From NCBI GenBank assembly GCA_019247695.1, contig JAFBAP010000094.1, positions 1 through 55,848 on the forward strand: DNA of 55,848 nucleotides, read 5' to 3'. The position numbers were made by a program, and so were the translations under genes. Below the pieces are notes generated by a model. The model had not been told where the DNA came from, ran no database searches, and worked only from the letters and a program-made list of their open reading frames with translations. Shown here piece by piece: positions 1-8,583 of the stretch (position 1 is the first letter of the stretch; every line of letters begins with the position of its first letter). The stretch is from Verrucomicrobiota bacterium (GTDB lineage Bacteria; Verrucomicrobiota; Verrucomicrobiia; Chthoniobacterales; JAFAMB01).

Positions 1-666
1 GGGGGTCGGCGCCGCCGGGCTTAGGCCGGCGCTGGGAGCCGGGGTAGGCGCAGCGCTTTCGGCTGCGGCAGGGGAGGGTGAAACGGCAGGCGATGCCGGA
101 ACTTCAGGACTACTGGTGCCGGCCGCAGAGGCAGAGGCAGAAGCGGCCGTAGCAGGGGAAGGAACCGCCTCCGGTGAGGCGGCCACGGTAGCGGCCGGGG
201 CAGGTGACGCCGCGACAGCTGAGGCCGCGGCGGCGGGAGGCGCCGCTTCCGCCGGCGAGGCGGAAGCATTGGCGACCGGAGCCGCCCCGGCCGGGGCCTT
301 CACAGCGGAAGCCGCCGGCGAGGCGGTCACGGCCGCGCCGGCTCCCGCCGGTGCGCTCGCGCTCGGAACCGGCTTGGCCGTACGCGCTTCGCTCTCGAGC
401 AGTCCTTCACGCCGGGCGGTACCCTGGCGGGCGGTCAGGATCGTCAGCAAAAGGGTGATGGCAAAAAGGGTTCCCCCCAGGTACGACGTCGCCTTGGTCA
501 GCACCGAGGTGGTTTGCGCGCCGAAGATGTTTTCGGTCATGCCGGATCCGAACGCCGCTCCCAGGCCTTCGCTCTTCGGCCGCTGCATCAGGACGACCAG
601 CATCAGGAGCAGACAGACAATCACGAGAATCGTCAGGAGAATCGGGATCAGGATCGACAGCCACAT
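1..666 (-). CDS. secG: SecG, preprotein translocase subunit (3' end outside window)
   Basis: Small integral membrane subunit of the SecYEG channel, which assists protein export across the inner membrane. Reading down from an ATG at 666, the frame is open to base 1. Residues 1-27 form the first membrane helix, followed by the SecG hallmark block: QRPKSEGLGAAFGSG, then NIFGAQTTSVLTKAT at about 46-60, then a second helix ending near residue 79. After residue about 85 the protein turns into a long Ala/Pro/Ser/Glu-rich low-complexity tail of more than 130 residues with no stop before the edge. Ordinary SecG is 75-115 residues, so this tail is an unusual C-terminal extension. There is no clear Shine-Dalgarno; the start rests on the family N-terminus. 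Identity is secure; the full length is unknown. Confidence 0.9.
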   Translation of the reverse strand, partial: MWLSILIPILLTILVIVCLLLMLVVLMQRPKSEGLGAAFGSGMTENIFGAQTTSVLTKATSYLGGTLFAITLLLTILTARQGTARREGLLESEARTAKPVPSASAPAGAGAAVTASPAASAVKAPAGAAPVANASASPAEAAPPAAAASAVAASPAPAATVAASPEAVPSPATAASASASAAGTSSPEVPASPAVSPSPAAAESAAPTPAPSAGLSPAAPTP

Positions 667-767
667 AGCAAGGGGCGGAATATGTGCCGCCGGTCGGGAG
701 TTGTAAAGCGCGGGCGTGATTTGGGGTTTGCCACACCCCGGGTGTACTGAGCATAAGCGAGGCAGCT

Positions 768-2921
768 ATGTTTTGGCGTCTCTTGCTGGCTTGTGCGGTC
801 GGGTCAACCTTTGCCGCCGAACCGTTGCGCTACCCGGTAACCCGCAAGGATGATGTCATCGATGATTATCACGGGACGAAAGTGCCTGATCCTTACCGGT
901 GGCTCGAGGACGCCGATTGCAGCGAGGTTAAAACCTGGATTGAAGACCAGAATGAACTGACGTTTGCTTACCTGGGCCGGTTGCCCGCGCGAGACCGGTT
1001 CAACGCACGCCTGACCCGGCTGCTGGACTTTGAACGGTTCTCGGCGCCGGTGCATGAAGGGGACCGCTATTTCTTCCTGCGCAACACCGGGCTGCAAAAC
1101 CAAAGCGTCCTGCTTACGACCACGAGCCTGCAGGAAGAACCCCGGCCGCTGCTCGATCCGAACACGCTGTCGGCCGACGGCACGGTGGCGTTGACGGAAA
1201 TCGCCCCCAGCCGTGACGGCCGCCTGCTGGCGTACATGCTCTCGACCAGCGGCTCCGACTGGGCCGAGATGCGCGTGCGCGAGGTGGAAACCGGGCGGGA
1301 CCGGCCCGATGCGCTGCACGGGCTCAAGTTTACCGAAGCCAGCTGGACCAACGATCACCGGGGCTTTTTCTATGCGCGGTTTCCGGCGCCGGAGCCGGGT
1401 AAAGGAGAAATGCCGGTACGAAACCAGAAGTTTTATTACCATCGCCTGGGAGATCCGCAGGAGAAAGACCGGTTGATCCTGGATGCGCCGGAACATCCCG
1501 ACTGGCTGTTCGAGGCGAGCACGACTGAAGACGGCCGTTACCTTATCGTTCAGATCCAGCACGGGGCCGACAACTATAATCTGTTGTACGTCAAAGACCT
1601 GGGAGATCCGCTGAACCCTGACCTTGACCGGCCGTTCCAACCCGTGATTGACCAATTTACGGCCGAATACCGTCCGCTCGGGGTAGTTGATCAACGGCTC
1701 CTGCTCCTCACCAATCAGGATGCGCCCAGGTCCAAAATCGTCTCCGTCGCGCTGGGGACGCCAACGCCGAGCCCGGCGGACGCGACCGGCACGACGGGCG
1801 TGACCGGCGTCATGACGGACCTGGTGCCGGAAATGGGCGACAGACTGGAGCGAGCGCTGCTGGCCGGCGGCAAGCTGGTTTTGGTTTACCTGGTGGATGC
1901 CAAACACCAGCTCCGGATCGCGGGCCTCGATGGTAAACCGGAAGGCGACATTCCGCTGCCATCGCTCGGCACGATAAGGGAATTGGCCGGCAAACCGGGC
2001 CGGACGGAACTCTTTTATTCGTTTACCTCTTTCCTTTACCCGACCACCGTCTATCGATACGACCTCGCCACGGGCAAAAACGAAGTCTTTCACCGGCCCG
2101 GCATCGATTTTGATCCGGGCAGGTTCGAGACCAGGCAGATTTTTTACCATTCGAAAGACGGGACCCGGGTGCCGATGTTCATCGTCCACTCCAAGGGTAT
2201 AAAACTCGACGGCAGTAATCCCGTTTACCTCACGGGCTACGGCGGGTTTAACATTTCGCGAACGCCCGAGTTTTCGACCGTCTTGCTCGCGTGGGTGGAG
2301 AAGGGAGGCATTTTCGCCCAGCCTAACCTGAGGGGTGGGGGCGAATACGGCCAGGCATGGCACCTGGCCGGGACCCGCGACCGCAAGCAAAATGTCTTTG
2401 ATGACTTTTATGCCGCTGCGGAAACGCTGATCGCCGAGGGCTACACAAACCCGGCGAAGCTGGCCATTATAGGGGGATCAAATGGGGGCTTGCTGGTCGG
2501 CGCCGCGGTGGTCCAACGCCCCGAATTGTTCGGTGCCGCCGTGGCGCAAGTGGGGGTGATGGACATGTTGCGCTACCAGAAATTCACGATCGGCTGGGCC
2601 TGGGAACCGGATTACGGCGTCTCGGACGATCCGGGCGGGTTCACCTACCTGTTCAGGTATTCCCCGTTGCACAATATCAAACCGGGCGCCTGCTACCCGT
2701 CGACCTTGATCACAACGGCTGATCATGATGACCGGGTCGTGCCGGCGCATTCGTTTAAGTTTGCGGCGGCGCTGCAGGCCGCCCAGGGATGCGCAAACCC
2801 GGTGTTGATCCGGGTCGAAACCAGGGCGGGGCACGGCGGCGGTCGACCCCTCACAAAGTTTATCGACGAACAGAGCGATGTCCTGGCGTTTATGTGGGAA
2901 CGGGTAACGGGGAGCGAGTGA
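768..2921 (+). CDS. Secreted prolyl oligopeptidase, S9A family
   Basis: Serine peptidase expected to cut short peptides after proline. The 717 residues match the family length of about 700. A short signal peptide (residues 1-16, FWRLLLACAVGSTFAA) suggests export. The N-terminus has the S9A opening (YHGTKVPDPYRWLED), followed by a beta-propeller to about residue 430 and an alpha/beta-hydrolase domain. The nucleophile is Ser571 in GGSNGG, the acid is the Asp of DHDDRV (about 655), and the His is His689 in AGHGGG. The last residues (ERVTGSE) are read from the GGGTAACGGGGAGCG-type intergenic repeat, so the original end was probably a few codons earlier. It stands alone, downstream of and divergent from secG. 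No SD is visible; the ATG is chosen because the signal peptide starts there. Confidence 0.93.
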   Translation: MFWRLLLACAVGSTFAAEPLRYPVTRKDDVIDDYHGTKVPDPYRWLEDADCSEVKTWIEDQNELTFAYLGRLPARDRFNARLTRLLDFERFSAPVHEGDRYFFLRNTGLQNQSVLLTTTSLQEEPRPLLDPNTLSADGTVALTEIAPSRDGRLLAYMLSTSGSDWAEMRVREVETGRDRPDALHGLKFTEASWTNDHRGFFYARFPAPEPGKGEMPVRNQKFYYHRLGDPQEKDRLILDAPEHPDWLFEASTTEDGRYLIVQIQHGADNYNLLYVKDLGDPLNPDLDRPFQPVIDQFTAEYRPLGVVDQRLLLLTNQDAPRSKIVSVALGTPTPSPADATGTTGVTGVMTDLVPEMGDRLERALLAGGKLVLVYLVDAKHQLRIAGLDGKPEGDIPLPSLGTIRELAGKPGRTELFYSFTSFLYPTTVYRYDLATGKNEVFHRPGIDFDPGRFETRQIFYHSKDGTRVPMFIVHSKGIKLDGSNPVYLTGYGGFNISRTPEFSTVLLAWVEKGGIFAQPNLRGGGEYGQAWHLAGTRDRKQNVFDDFYAAAETLIAEGYTNPAKLAIIGGSNGGLLVGAAVVQRPELFGAAVAQVGVMDMLRYQKFTIGWAWEPDYGVSDDPGGFTYLFRYSPLHNIKPGACYPSTLITTADHDDRVVPAHSFKFAAALQAAQGCANPVLIRVETRAGHGGGRPLTKFIDEQSDVLAFMWERVTGSE

Positions 2922-3050
2922 CGGGTAACGGGTGGCGGGGGTCGGTCACACGGCGGGCACAGCGGGTTTGGCGGGCACAACGTAAGAGTTCACACGGCGA
3001 ACACGGCGGGCCACGGCGACCACGGCGGGAAGAGGAGAGAGTTCGGGGTA
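2905..3050. repeat. Composite intergenic repeat cassette 1
   Basis: It begins inside the last codons of the peptidase with GGGTAACGGGGAGCG and ACGGGTAACGGGTGGCGG. It continues with the CACGGCGGGCACAGCGGG module, the AACGTAAGAGTTCACACGG module and CACGGCGACCACGGCGGG, and ends with GAGAGAGTTCGGGG. The same blocks recur at about 10.5, 17.2, 24.4 and 32.8 kb. No protein is supported here. Confidence 0.85.
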
Positions 3051-3100
3051 ACCTTAAGCGCGGAGGGGCGTCACATAATATCCATAATCACACACTTGAT

Positions 3101-3106
3101 TATAAT
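3101..3106 (+). promoter_or_regulatory. Possible -10 box
   Basis: A perfect TATAAT lies 77 bp before the ATG of the adenylation gene, in a short AT-rich island (3070-3110) inside very GC-rich DNA. No convincing -35 hexamer is found 16-18 bp upstream, so this is only a candidate. Confidence 0.3.
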
Positions 3107-3183
3107 CATGCGACGGCTCTGTGCTTTTCCAGACAGTTGCGCCGGGTTACAACAATCATCGAAGACGTACACCGTCGTGCATT

Positions 3184-4446
3184 ATGAATTCGCCGCTTAT
3201 CGACAACGCTTTCGACCCCAACGGTCAACTCTCGCCTGAGGAGGATCTTCGGACCAGTGACGCGCCCGTCATGGCGCAGACCGCATTCGAGCGCTGGGTT
3301 CTGGTGGACGGAAAACGAGCCAGCGTGATCGCGGGTTCCAGGGTGGTAAGCTATCACGAACTTAACCGCCAGGCTGAGGGCATCGCCCACGCCCTGGTCG
3401 AGGCCGGGGTTTGTCCCGGACACTTCGTGGGGATTTGCCTGCCGCGTTCGGTCGCACAGATTGCAGCGGTGCTGGGCGTATTGAAAGCCGGGGCCGCCTG
3501 TCTGCCCATTGATGCCACCGATACGGCCAAACACATTCAGCTCGTTTGCCGGGATGCGCTGACCTCGTTCATCCTGACTTCCGCGACGGCCAGCCACATG
3601 TTGGCCGCCGTATCCGGCCGGAAAATGCTGGCGGACGTGCTCGTGCATGGCCCCACGGGAGGAGGTACGTCGTCCTGTCCGGCCCAAGAGGATGCGCCTG
3701 CTTACCTGATGTATACCCCCAGTCCGAACGGACTCCCGAAAGGGGTGGTCATGCCGCATCGCGCTCTGGTCAATCTGCTGCGTTGGCATGAACGCGCCTT
3801 GCCGAGGCCGGCGCGTACCCTGCAGCTCGCCCCGCTCAGCTCGGATCTCGCGTTCCAGGAAATCTTCAGCACCTTAAGCGCGGGCGGCACGCTCGTGCTG
3901 ATGGACGAGGCGCAGCGCCGTGATCCTAAAGGGGTGTGGAATCTGATCAAGGCAAAGCAGGTCGAGCGCCTGTTCGTTCCCGCTGCGGGTCTGCTGCAAT
4001 TAGCCGCGGTGGTGGATGGACCGTGCCGCTTGCGCGAGGTGATAACCTTCGGTGAGCAACTGCGCATCACCCCCCAGATCCGGCGGATGTTTGTCCTGCT
4101 GGCGCCCTGCACGCTGCGTAATCAGTACGGCCCGAGCGAGACGAACGCGGTAACCGATTACGAGATGGGCGGTTCGCCGGTGGACTGGCCGGCCCTGCCG
4201 CCGGCCGGCAAGCCGATTGATCGCACCTACGTCACGCTCGAGCCCATTCCCGGCGGCCGGCCTGATCAGGGTCAGATTCTCATCGCCGGTCGATCCCTGT
4301 GCGACGGTTACCTGTACCGGCCCGATCTCAACGCGGAAAAATTCGTGGTGCTGGAGGATGGACGCCGCTATTTCCGGACCGGAGACCTGGGGGGCTTCGT
4401 TGAGGACGGCAACCTGCAGGTTCTCGGGCGCATGGCGGCGAAGTGA
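3184..4446 (+). CDS. AMP-binding (amino acid adenylation) domain protein, C-terminally truncated
   Basis: Resembles the large subdomain of NRPS-type adenylation domains of the ANL superfamily. From the ATG at 3184 it is 420 residues. Recognisable cores are A2-like (LKAGAACLPID), A5 (NQYGPSET, 313-320) and A7 (YFRTGDLG, 396-403). Two things are wrong. The A3 phosphate-binding loop, normally YTSGSTGxPKG, reads YTPSPNGLPKG (177-187), losing most Ser/Thr. The protein also stops after LGRMAAK, where A8 begins, so the roughly 100-residue C-terminal subdomain with the A10 lysine is absent. No thiolation or condensation domain is nearby. The stop codon lies next to a GTTACCCGTTAC repeat, suggesting 3' loss. 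It could be a degraded gene or a binding-only protein; normal acyl-adenylate synthesis is unlikely. Confidence 0.8.
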   Translation: MNSPLIDNAFDPNGQLSPEEDLRTSDAPVMAQTAFERWVLVDGKRASVIAGSRVVSYHELNRQAEGIAHALVEAGVCPGHFVGICLPRSVAQIAAVLGVLKAGAACLPIDATDTAKHIQLVCRDALTSFILTSATASHMLAAVSGRKMLADVLVHGPTGGGTSSCPAQEDAPAYLMYTPSPNGLPKGVVMPHRALVNLLRWHERALPRPARTLQLAPLSSDLAFQEIFSTLSAGGTLVLMDEAQRRDPKGVWNLIKAKQVERLFVPAAGLLQLAAVVDGPCRLREVITFGEQLRITPQIRRMFVLLAPCTLRNQYGPSETNAVTDYEMGGSPVDWPALPPAGKPIDRTYVTLEPIPGGRPDQGQILIAGRSLCDGYLYRPDLNAEKFVVLEDGRRYFRTGDLGGFVEDGNLQVLGRMAAK

Positions 4447-4490
4447 AGGCACCACCACCCGCCACCCGCTACGCGTTACCCGTTACTAAT
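4447..4490. repeat. Short GTTACCCGTTAC-type repeat between convergent genes
   Basis: Contains GCCACCCGCTACGCGTTACCCGTTAC, the reverse complement of the GGGTAACGGGTAAC family. It directly abuts the stop codons of both flanking genes: the adenylation gene on plus, and the 3D lipoprotein on minus, whose TAG runs straight into TAACGGGTAACG. Confidence 0.7.
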
Positions 4491-5001
4491 AAAACCTCCT
4501 GATTTCCGAGAGCATGCGCCGGACGTGGGCGTGGCGCTCACGGGGTTTGAGAATGTGGTAGCAACGCCAGGGATCACCCCAGCGCAGGATCTCGATGGTG
4601 ACGTGCCGGACGCCCCAACTGTTCATTTCGCCGCGTGACGGGCAGTAGAGGTCGATGGTGTTGCGTCCCGACAACGCCCATCCGTAATCGTCGATTTCGT
4701 AGACCTGGCCGGTTGCAAGGAGCAGGAACCGGGTACCGGCCGGCCAGCGCGCCCAATCGGCGGCGGCACTGCGGACCGGGCCGCGGGTCAGGATATTGCC
4801 GACCGCGCTGTGGTTTGTGTAGCGCAGGTGATCGCTTTCGGTATGCGTGTAGGCCGTGGTCCGGACCTTCATGAACTGGCTCCGTTTCAGGGGCGGCTCG
4901 TAGGCGGGCAGCCGGCGCGTCGTGGTGCAGCCGGCCAGGATGAGGAGCAGCAGCGCCAAAGGTAAGCCGAGCCGGACCAGACGGGGCGTCATGGCCCGCA
5001 T
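4486..5001 (-). CDS. 3D-domain lipoprotein
   Basis: Predicted envelope lipoprotein with a 3D (Asp-Asp-Asp) domain, the double-psi beta-barrel fold shared with MltA-type lytic transglycosylases and Rpf/YabE proteins. The signal sequence ends in the lipobox LILAGC with Cys25. The 3D core is at the C-terminal half: TTAYTHTESDH near residue 48, IDDYGWALSGRNTIDLY near 104-120, and WGVRHVTIEIL. The three conserved acidic residues are visible as DDY and DLY. It is 171 residues, much smaller than MltA, so it is the 3D module alone. It is divergent from the D,D-carboxypeptidase across about 80 bp, which fits a shared role in peptidoglycan. The start could be Met1 or Met4. Confidence 0.82.
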   Translation of the reverse strand: MRAMTPRLVRLGLPLALLLLILAGCTTTRRLPAYEPPLKRSQFMKVRTTAYTHTESDHLRYTNHSAVGNILTRGPVRSAAADWARWPAGTRFLLLATGQVYEIDDYGWALSGRNTIDLYCPSRGEMNSWGVRHVTIEILRWGDPWRCYHILKPRERHAHVRRMLSEIRRFY

Positions 5002-5082
5002 GATAGTGATCCGGCCTTGATTTGGGTAGATTTTAGCGTTTGGCCGGGAGGATTTGCGTAGCGCGGATTTGTAGTCTAAAAC

Positions 5083-6108
5083 TTGGCCGTGCAGTGCAAC
5101 CAGCGCTTACGTCTCGTTCTGTTTGCCGGGAACTTTTTCTTGCTTTTGCTGGCCGGACCGAGCGGCCTGCCGGCGCAGTCGGTTGACCGGCCGGCGCCGC
5201 GCGCAGAGTTGGTGGTGTCGCCGCCGGCCGCGGTCGCCTCCCAGGTTCAGGAACCCGGGTTGGCGGCCGCGCCACCCATCCGGTTGCTGCCGTTCAATAC
5301 GGTCGCGGTCGATCCGCCGGGTATCGAGGGATTGAGGCATTACCCGGTGGAGGCCCCGGATACCGTGGCTGCTTCAGCGATGATGATCGATGCGCACACG
5401 GGCCAGGTGCTTTATTCTAAAGATCCCGATGTGCGGCGGCCGGTGGCCAGCACCCAGAAGCTGCTTACGGCGTTGCTGGTGGCGGAGCACGGGAGTCTGG
5501 ACCGCTACGTGCGGGTGGCGCCGGAAGATTGCCGGGTGGAACCGACCAAACTGGGCTTTGCGCCGGGAGAAGCTTATACGCGCCGCCAGTTGCTTGCTGC
5601 GATGCTGGTCCACAGCTGCAACGATGCCGCCGTTTGCCTGGCCCGAAACGACGCGGGCAGCATCGCCCAGTTCGCCGAACGGATGAACGCCAAAGCCAAT
5701 GCGCTGGGTGCGACCGAGAGCCGTTTTGTTAATCCAAACGGGTTGCCGGTCCCGGGCCAGTTCTCGACCGCCCGCAACATGGCGCGGATCGCTTACTCGG
5801 CTTATCGCAATTCGACCCTGCGCCAGTTTATGCGCATGCCCGGCTTAAGATTCACCTACCCCTCGGGCCGCCAACGTTATTTTGACGCCACGAATAAGCT
5901 CTTGCTGCGTTCAACCATGTTTACCGGGATGAAAACCGGTTACACGGGCGTGAGCGGCCGCTGCCTGATCTCAAGCGCTTCCGATGGGAACAAAGACGTT
6001 ATCCTGGTGCAGTTGGGCGGAACGCACCGCATGTTGTTCGATGATGCCGAACGCTTGTTGATGTGGGGGCTCGGGCAGCGTTCCGGCTTCTTTAACGTCG
6101 GTCCCTGA
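5083..6108 (+). CDS. D-alanyl-D-alanine carboxypeptidase, S11 family
   Basis: Penicillin-binding serine peptidase that trims the terminal D-Ala of peptidoglycan stem peptides. All three motifs are present: STQK (Ser123-Lys126), SCN in HSCNDAA, and KTG in GMKTGYTG. A hydrophobic signal segment (LRLVLFAGNFFLLLLAG) precedes a Pro/Ala-rich linker of about 70 residues, longer than usual. The C-terminal beta-sandwich and amphipathic anchor of PBP5-type enzymes seem absent, since the ORF stops soon after the catalytic domain (341 residues in all). There is no ATG at the 5' end; the start is TTG at 5083 or GTG at 5089. It is divergent from the 3D lipoprotein. Confidence 0.88.
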   Translation: MAVQCNQRLRLVLFAGNFFLLLLAGPSGLPAQSVDRPAPRAELVVSPPAAVASQVQEPGLAAAPPIRLLPFNTVAVDPPGIEGLRHYPVEAPDTVAASAMMIDAHTGQVLYSKDPDVRRPVASTQKLLTALLVAEHGSLDRYVRVAPEDCRVEPTKLGFAPGEAYTRRQLLAAMLVHSCNDAAVCLARNDAGSIAQFAERMNAKANALGATESRFVNPNGLPVPGQFSTARNMARIAYSAYRNSTLRQFMRMPGLRFTYPSGRQRYFDATNKLLLRSTMFTGMKTGYTGVSGRCLISSASDGNKDVILVQLGGTHRMLFDDAERLLMWGLGQRSGFFNVGP

Positions 6109-6113
6109 GGCGC

Positions 6114-6791
6114 TTAAACATCAACATCAATATCAACCGGAACCGGCCGGTCTTTAAGCTCGGCTTCGATCGCCATAAAGCCGCGCGGGGCGCCGTCCGG
6201 TCCCAGAAGCGGACTGATCGCGATTGCCGCCCAATACGGGTGACCGTCCTTGTGGTAGTTAATCAGTTCCTCGCGGCACGGCGTTCCGGCCAGGATGGCT
6301 TGCCGGAGCCGGGAAACGCCGCCCGGATCAGTTAATTTACCTTGCAGCATGGAGCCGGGTTTACGGCCGCGCAATTCGTCCAGGGTAAAGCCGCACATGC
6401 AGGTAAAGGCAGGATTAACCCACCGCACGAACCCGGCGGCATCGGTGAGGACGGCGGCTTCCGACGGGTCCTGCAAATAGGCGCTTACAAATCGTTCGAT
6501 CTCAAGTTTCGCCTCAATCGACTGCAAGATCCGCCCTTTCAGCTCCGGGGGCGGGCTTTGCACGGGAGGAAGTGACGCCAACTGGACGGCGGCAGCTACT
6601 TCCTGCAGTTCAGTGGTATAGGCTAACAAGGCCGGCTGCCGCTCGAGCAAAGCTTCGTACTCAGCCCGTTCCTCTGCCGTCATCGCACCTGCAACGTATA
6701 GGCAGGCCTGGGTTTGCAGCTCCTCTGAAATCCCTTCAGCCTCAGTCTGAGACAACTTCTCTCCATCCATCGTATTCGGAAATTGCGGCAT
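6114..6791 (-). CDS. PAS-domain protein with anti-sigma-like N-terminus (copy 2)
   Basis: Two-part protein. Residues about 25-75 (ACLYVAGAMTAEERAEYEAL...LQEVAAAVQLA) resemble the helical N-terminus of RskA-type anti-sigma factors but lack zinc-ligand Cys. Residues about 105-215 form a PAS domain with the LOV-like layout (GRKPGSMLQG, ELINYHKDGHPYW). The flavin-binding Cys motif GxNCRFLQ is absent, so blue-light photochemistry is not predicted. Paralogous to the adjacent upstream gene, from which it is separated by 12 bp; the two were probably produced by tandem duplication and are co-transcribed. No kinase, GGDEF or sigma domain is attached. ATG 6791 was chosen; a GTG lies at 6800. Function unknown; a sensory anti-sigma or partner-switch role is inference. 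Confidence 0.7.
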   Translation of the reverse strand: MPQFPNTMDGEKLSQTEAEGISEELQTQACLYVAGAMTAEERAEYEALLERQPALLAYTTELQEVAAAVQLASLPPVQSPPPELKGRILQSIEAKLEIERFVSAYLQDPSEAAVLTDAAGFVRWVNPAFTCMCGFTLDELRGRKPGSMLQGKLTDPGGVSRLRQAILAGTPCREELINYHKDGHPYWAAIAISPLLGPDGAPRGFMAIEAELKDRPVPVDIDVDV

Positions 6792-6803
6792 GCGGCACAC
6801 CGG

Positions 6804-7451
6804 CTATCGAGGTACCGGTTTCGAAACCAACTCCTTTTCGATCGAAATGAAGCCGCGCGCCTTACCTTCGGTATCCACGATCGGGCAAATGGTCAAGCGC
6901 ACCCAGTAAGGATGCCCGTCTTTATGATAATTTATCACTTCTTCGGTTCGGATTTTTCGCGACCGGATGGCTTTCCGCAAACGGCGCAGCACACGGGCGC
7001 CGGTCCGCGAACCGTGAAGGAGCTGGCCGGGCCTTTTGCCCTGGAGTTCGCCCAGGGTATAACCGCACATCCTTGAAAACGCGGCATTCGCCCAGGTGAT
7101 ATGGCTATCCGTGTCGGTGATGACAATGCAATCATCCGAGGCCGCCGCAAACCGGGCCATAAAGGTCTCCAAGCCGCTGAGTGCATCAATCGACCTGAAC
7201 AATCGTGCTTTAACGCCGGGGCTCGGGGCCGGCGCGTCCTCGTCCGGTTCGAAAAGGAAACTGTCTGCGGCCGTTTCCAGGCGACGGACAGTTTCCCGTT
7301 GCAAGCGAACGTCACGTTCCATCTCCACTTCAACCTTCAAACGTTCGGATTCCGAGAAGCCACCCAAGGCGTAACAGATGGCCTTGGCCAGAGTCAGCTC
7401 CGATTCCTGCGGGCTAACTGGGACAGAAGCAGCAGTCTGGTGATGTTTCAC
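6804..7451 (-). CDS. PAS-domain protein with anti-sigma-like N-terminus (copy 1)
   Basis: Upstream paralogue of the PAS protein at 6114-6791 with the same order: a helical acidic N-terminus (AKAICYALGGFSESERLKVEVEM), a linker, then a PAS domain from about residue 100 (ITWANAAFSRMCGYTLGEL, GKRPGQLLHG, EVINYHKDGHPYW). The first half is considerably more diverged than the PAS half. It starts with GTG at 7451 and is 215 residues. No output domain is visible. The start of the pair is about 300 bp downstream (on the minus strand) of a HAD gene's stop, so the pair may have its own promoter in 7452-7569, where nothing else is seen. Confidence 0.7.
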   Translation of the reverse strand: MKHHQTAASVPVSPQESELTLAKAICYALGGFSESERLKVEVEMERDVRLQRETVRRLETAADSFLFEPDEDAPAPSPGVKARLFRSIDALSGLETFMARFAAASDDCIVITDTDSHITWANAAFSRMCGYTLGELQGKRPGQLLHGSRTGARVLRRLRKAIRSRKIRTEEVINYHKDGHPYWVRLTICPIVDTEGKARGFISIEKELVSKPVPR

Positions 7452-7569
7452 GTTTGGAACGATTCCGGCTCAGCGCCGCGTTGCCGGAGCAACACCACAC
7501 CTGGCCTATGCCGGGGATACGAAGCGTCTGCCCGGTGCAGACGCAAAAAATGTTACGCCGAAGGTTCGA

Positions 7570-8154
7570 TCAGGGGCGGCCCACGAGAACGTGGTCCATT
7601 CCGGCGGCTTCGGCGGCTTTGATTCCCGCCGTACTATCTTCTATTACCAGGCAAGTCTTCGGCTCTACCTGCATGCGCCGGGCCGCCTCCAGAAACATGT
7701 CCGGGAACGGTTTTCCGCGCTCGACCTGTTCGCTGGTGAGGATCACAGGGAAAAAGTCCTTGAAGCCGATTGCCGCCAGGGTGCGCTCGACGACCGGCAG
7801 GGTGCCGCCCGAGGCAATCGCCACTTTTGCGCGCGCCACCACCCGGCGGGCAAACTCGGCGACCTCTTCGATGGCCTGCATCGTCGTGATGGCCTCCACG
7901 TAAAACGCCTCTTTCTGGTCGGCCACCAGGTCCGGGTCCATGCTGGTGCCGCAACGTTCATTCAGGATTTCGATGATCCGCCGGGTGGGATAACCGCCCA
8001 GGCTGTAGAAAAGATCCTCCGACATCGTGGCACCGAAAGGTGTGATCGCCTGCAGCCAGGCCCGGTAATGCACGGGCATGGAGTGGGCCAGGGTTCCATC
8101 CAGGTCAAAAATGTAACCGGCGTATTCCTTGATTGGAGCATTGAAGATCGCCAT
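7570..8154 (-). CDS. HAD-superfamily hydrolase, beta-phosphoglucomutase/YqaB-like
   Basis: Predicted soluble phosphatase or phosphosugar mutase. Motif I is FDLDGT with nucleophile Asp17 and acid Asp19; the cap helices follow (HYRAWLQAITPFGA, then PTRRIIEILNERCG). Motif II is ASGG (normally S/T-S/N), motif III is the Lys of ERGKPFPDMF, and motif IV is VIEDSTAGIKAAEAAGM. At 194 residues it is the length of YqaB-type fructose-1-phosphate/6-phosphogluconate phosphatases, and the last conserved strand is present. The frame runs open well upstream, but that sequence is intergenic repeat, so the ATG at 8154 is taken as the true start. Substrate cannot be decided. Confidence 0.85.
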   Translation of the reverse strand: MAIFNAPIKEYAGYIFDLDGTLAHSMPVHYRAWLQAITPFGATMSEDLFYSLGGYPTRRIIEILNERCGTSMDPDLVADQKEAFYVEAITTMQAIEEVAEFARRVVARAKVAIASGGTLPVVERTLAAIGFKDFFPVILTSEQVERGKPFPDMFLEAARRMQVEPKTCLVIEDSTAGIKAAEAAGMDHVLVGRP

Positions 8155-8159
8155 GGAGA

Positions 8160-8545
8160 GGAGTGTCGAGCGTCGGGTGGCGAGTGTCGAGTCACGCGGC
8201 GGGCACAGCGGGAAGAAGTTCGGGGCTCGGCGTTCGGCGTTCGGCGTTCGGAGCGGCAGAGAATGCCACAAATGAAGAGGCGCCGGGTCTGGTAATCTTT
8301 TTCTGCGTGTTCTGCGTGTTCTGCGGATGATTCCTGTCTTTCCGCCGTGTTCGCCGTGGCCCGCCGTGTGAACTCTGTCGCCGTGCCCGCCAAATCGCCG
8401 TGCCCGCCGTGTGACCTTAATCTGTGTCAATCTGTGTAATCTGTGGATGTTTTTTCTTTTCTGCGTTCTTCTGCGTGTTCTGCGGATGATTGCTGCCTCC
8501 GAACGCCGAACCCCGAACGCCGAACCCCGAACTTCTTTTTTATTG
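8160..8545. repeat. Composite intergenic repeat cassette 2 (no gene)
   Basis: A 430-bp gap between divergent genes made almost wholly of repeats. In order: GTGTCGAGCGTCGGG; CACGCGGCGGGCACAGCGGG; five 7-bp units of GTTCGGN type (8218-8252) followed by GCGGCAGAGAATGCC and ACAAATGAAGAG; CTGCGTGTTCTGCGG; reverse-oriented CCGTGTTCGCCGTGGCCCGCC; AATCTGTGTCAATCTGTG; TTCTGCGTTCTTCTGCG; and reverse-oriented CCGAACGCCGAACCCCGAAC (8499-8532). The GTTCGGN array therefore has an inverted partner at the other end. Confidence 0.85.
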
Positions 8546-8583
8546 ATTTTGCGCTTGATCGCCGGATGGTTGCAGCCCTGCTT

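Noticed and set aside
804-2390. 528-codon open frame on the strand opposite the prolyl oligopeptidase
   Set aside because: It mirrors a clearly identified gene with an intact catalytic triad. Its translation is Arg-rich and family-free, as expected of an antisense shadow in GC-rich DNA.
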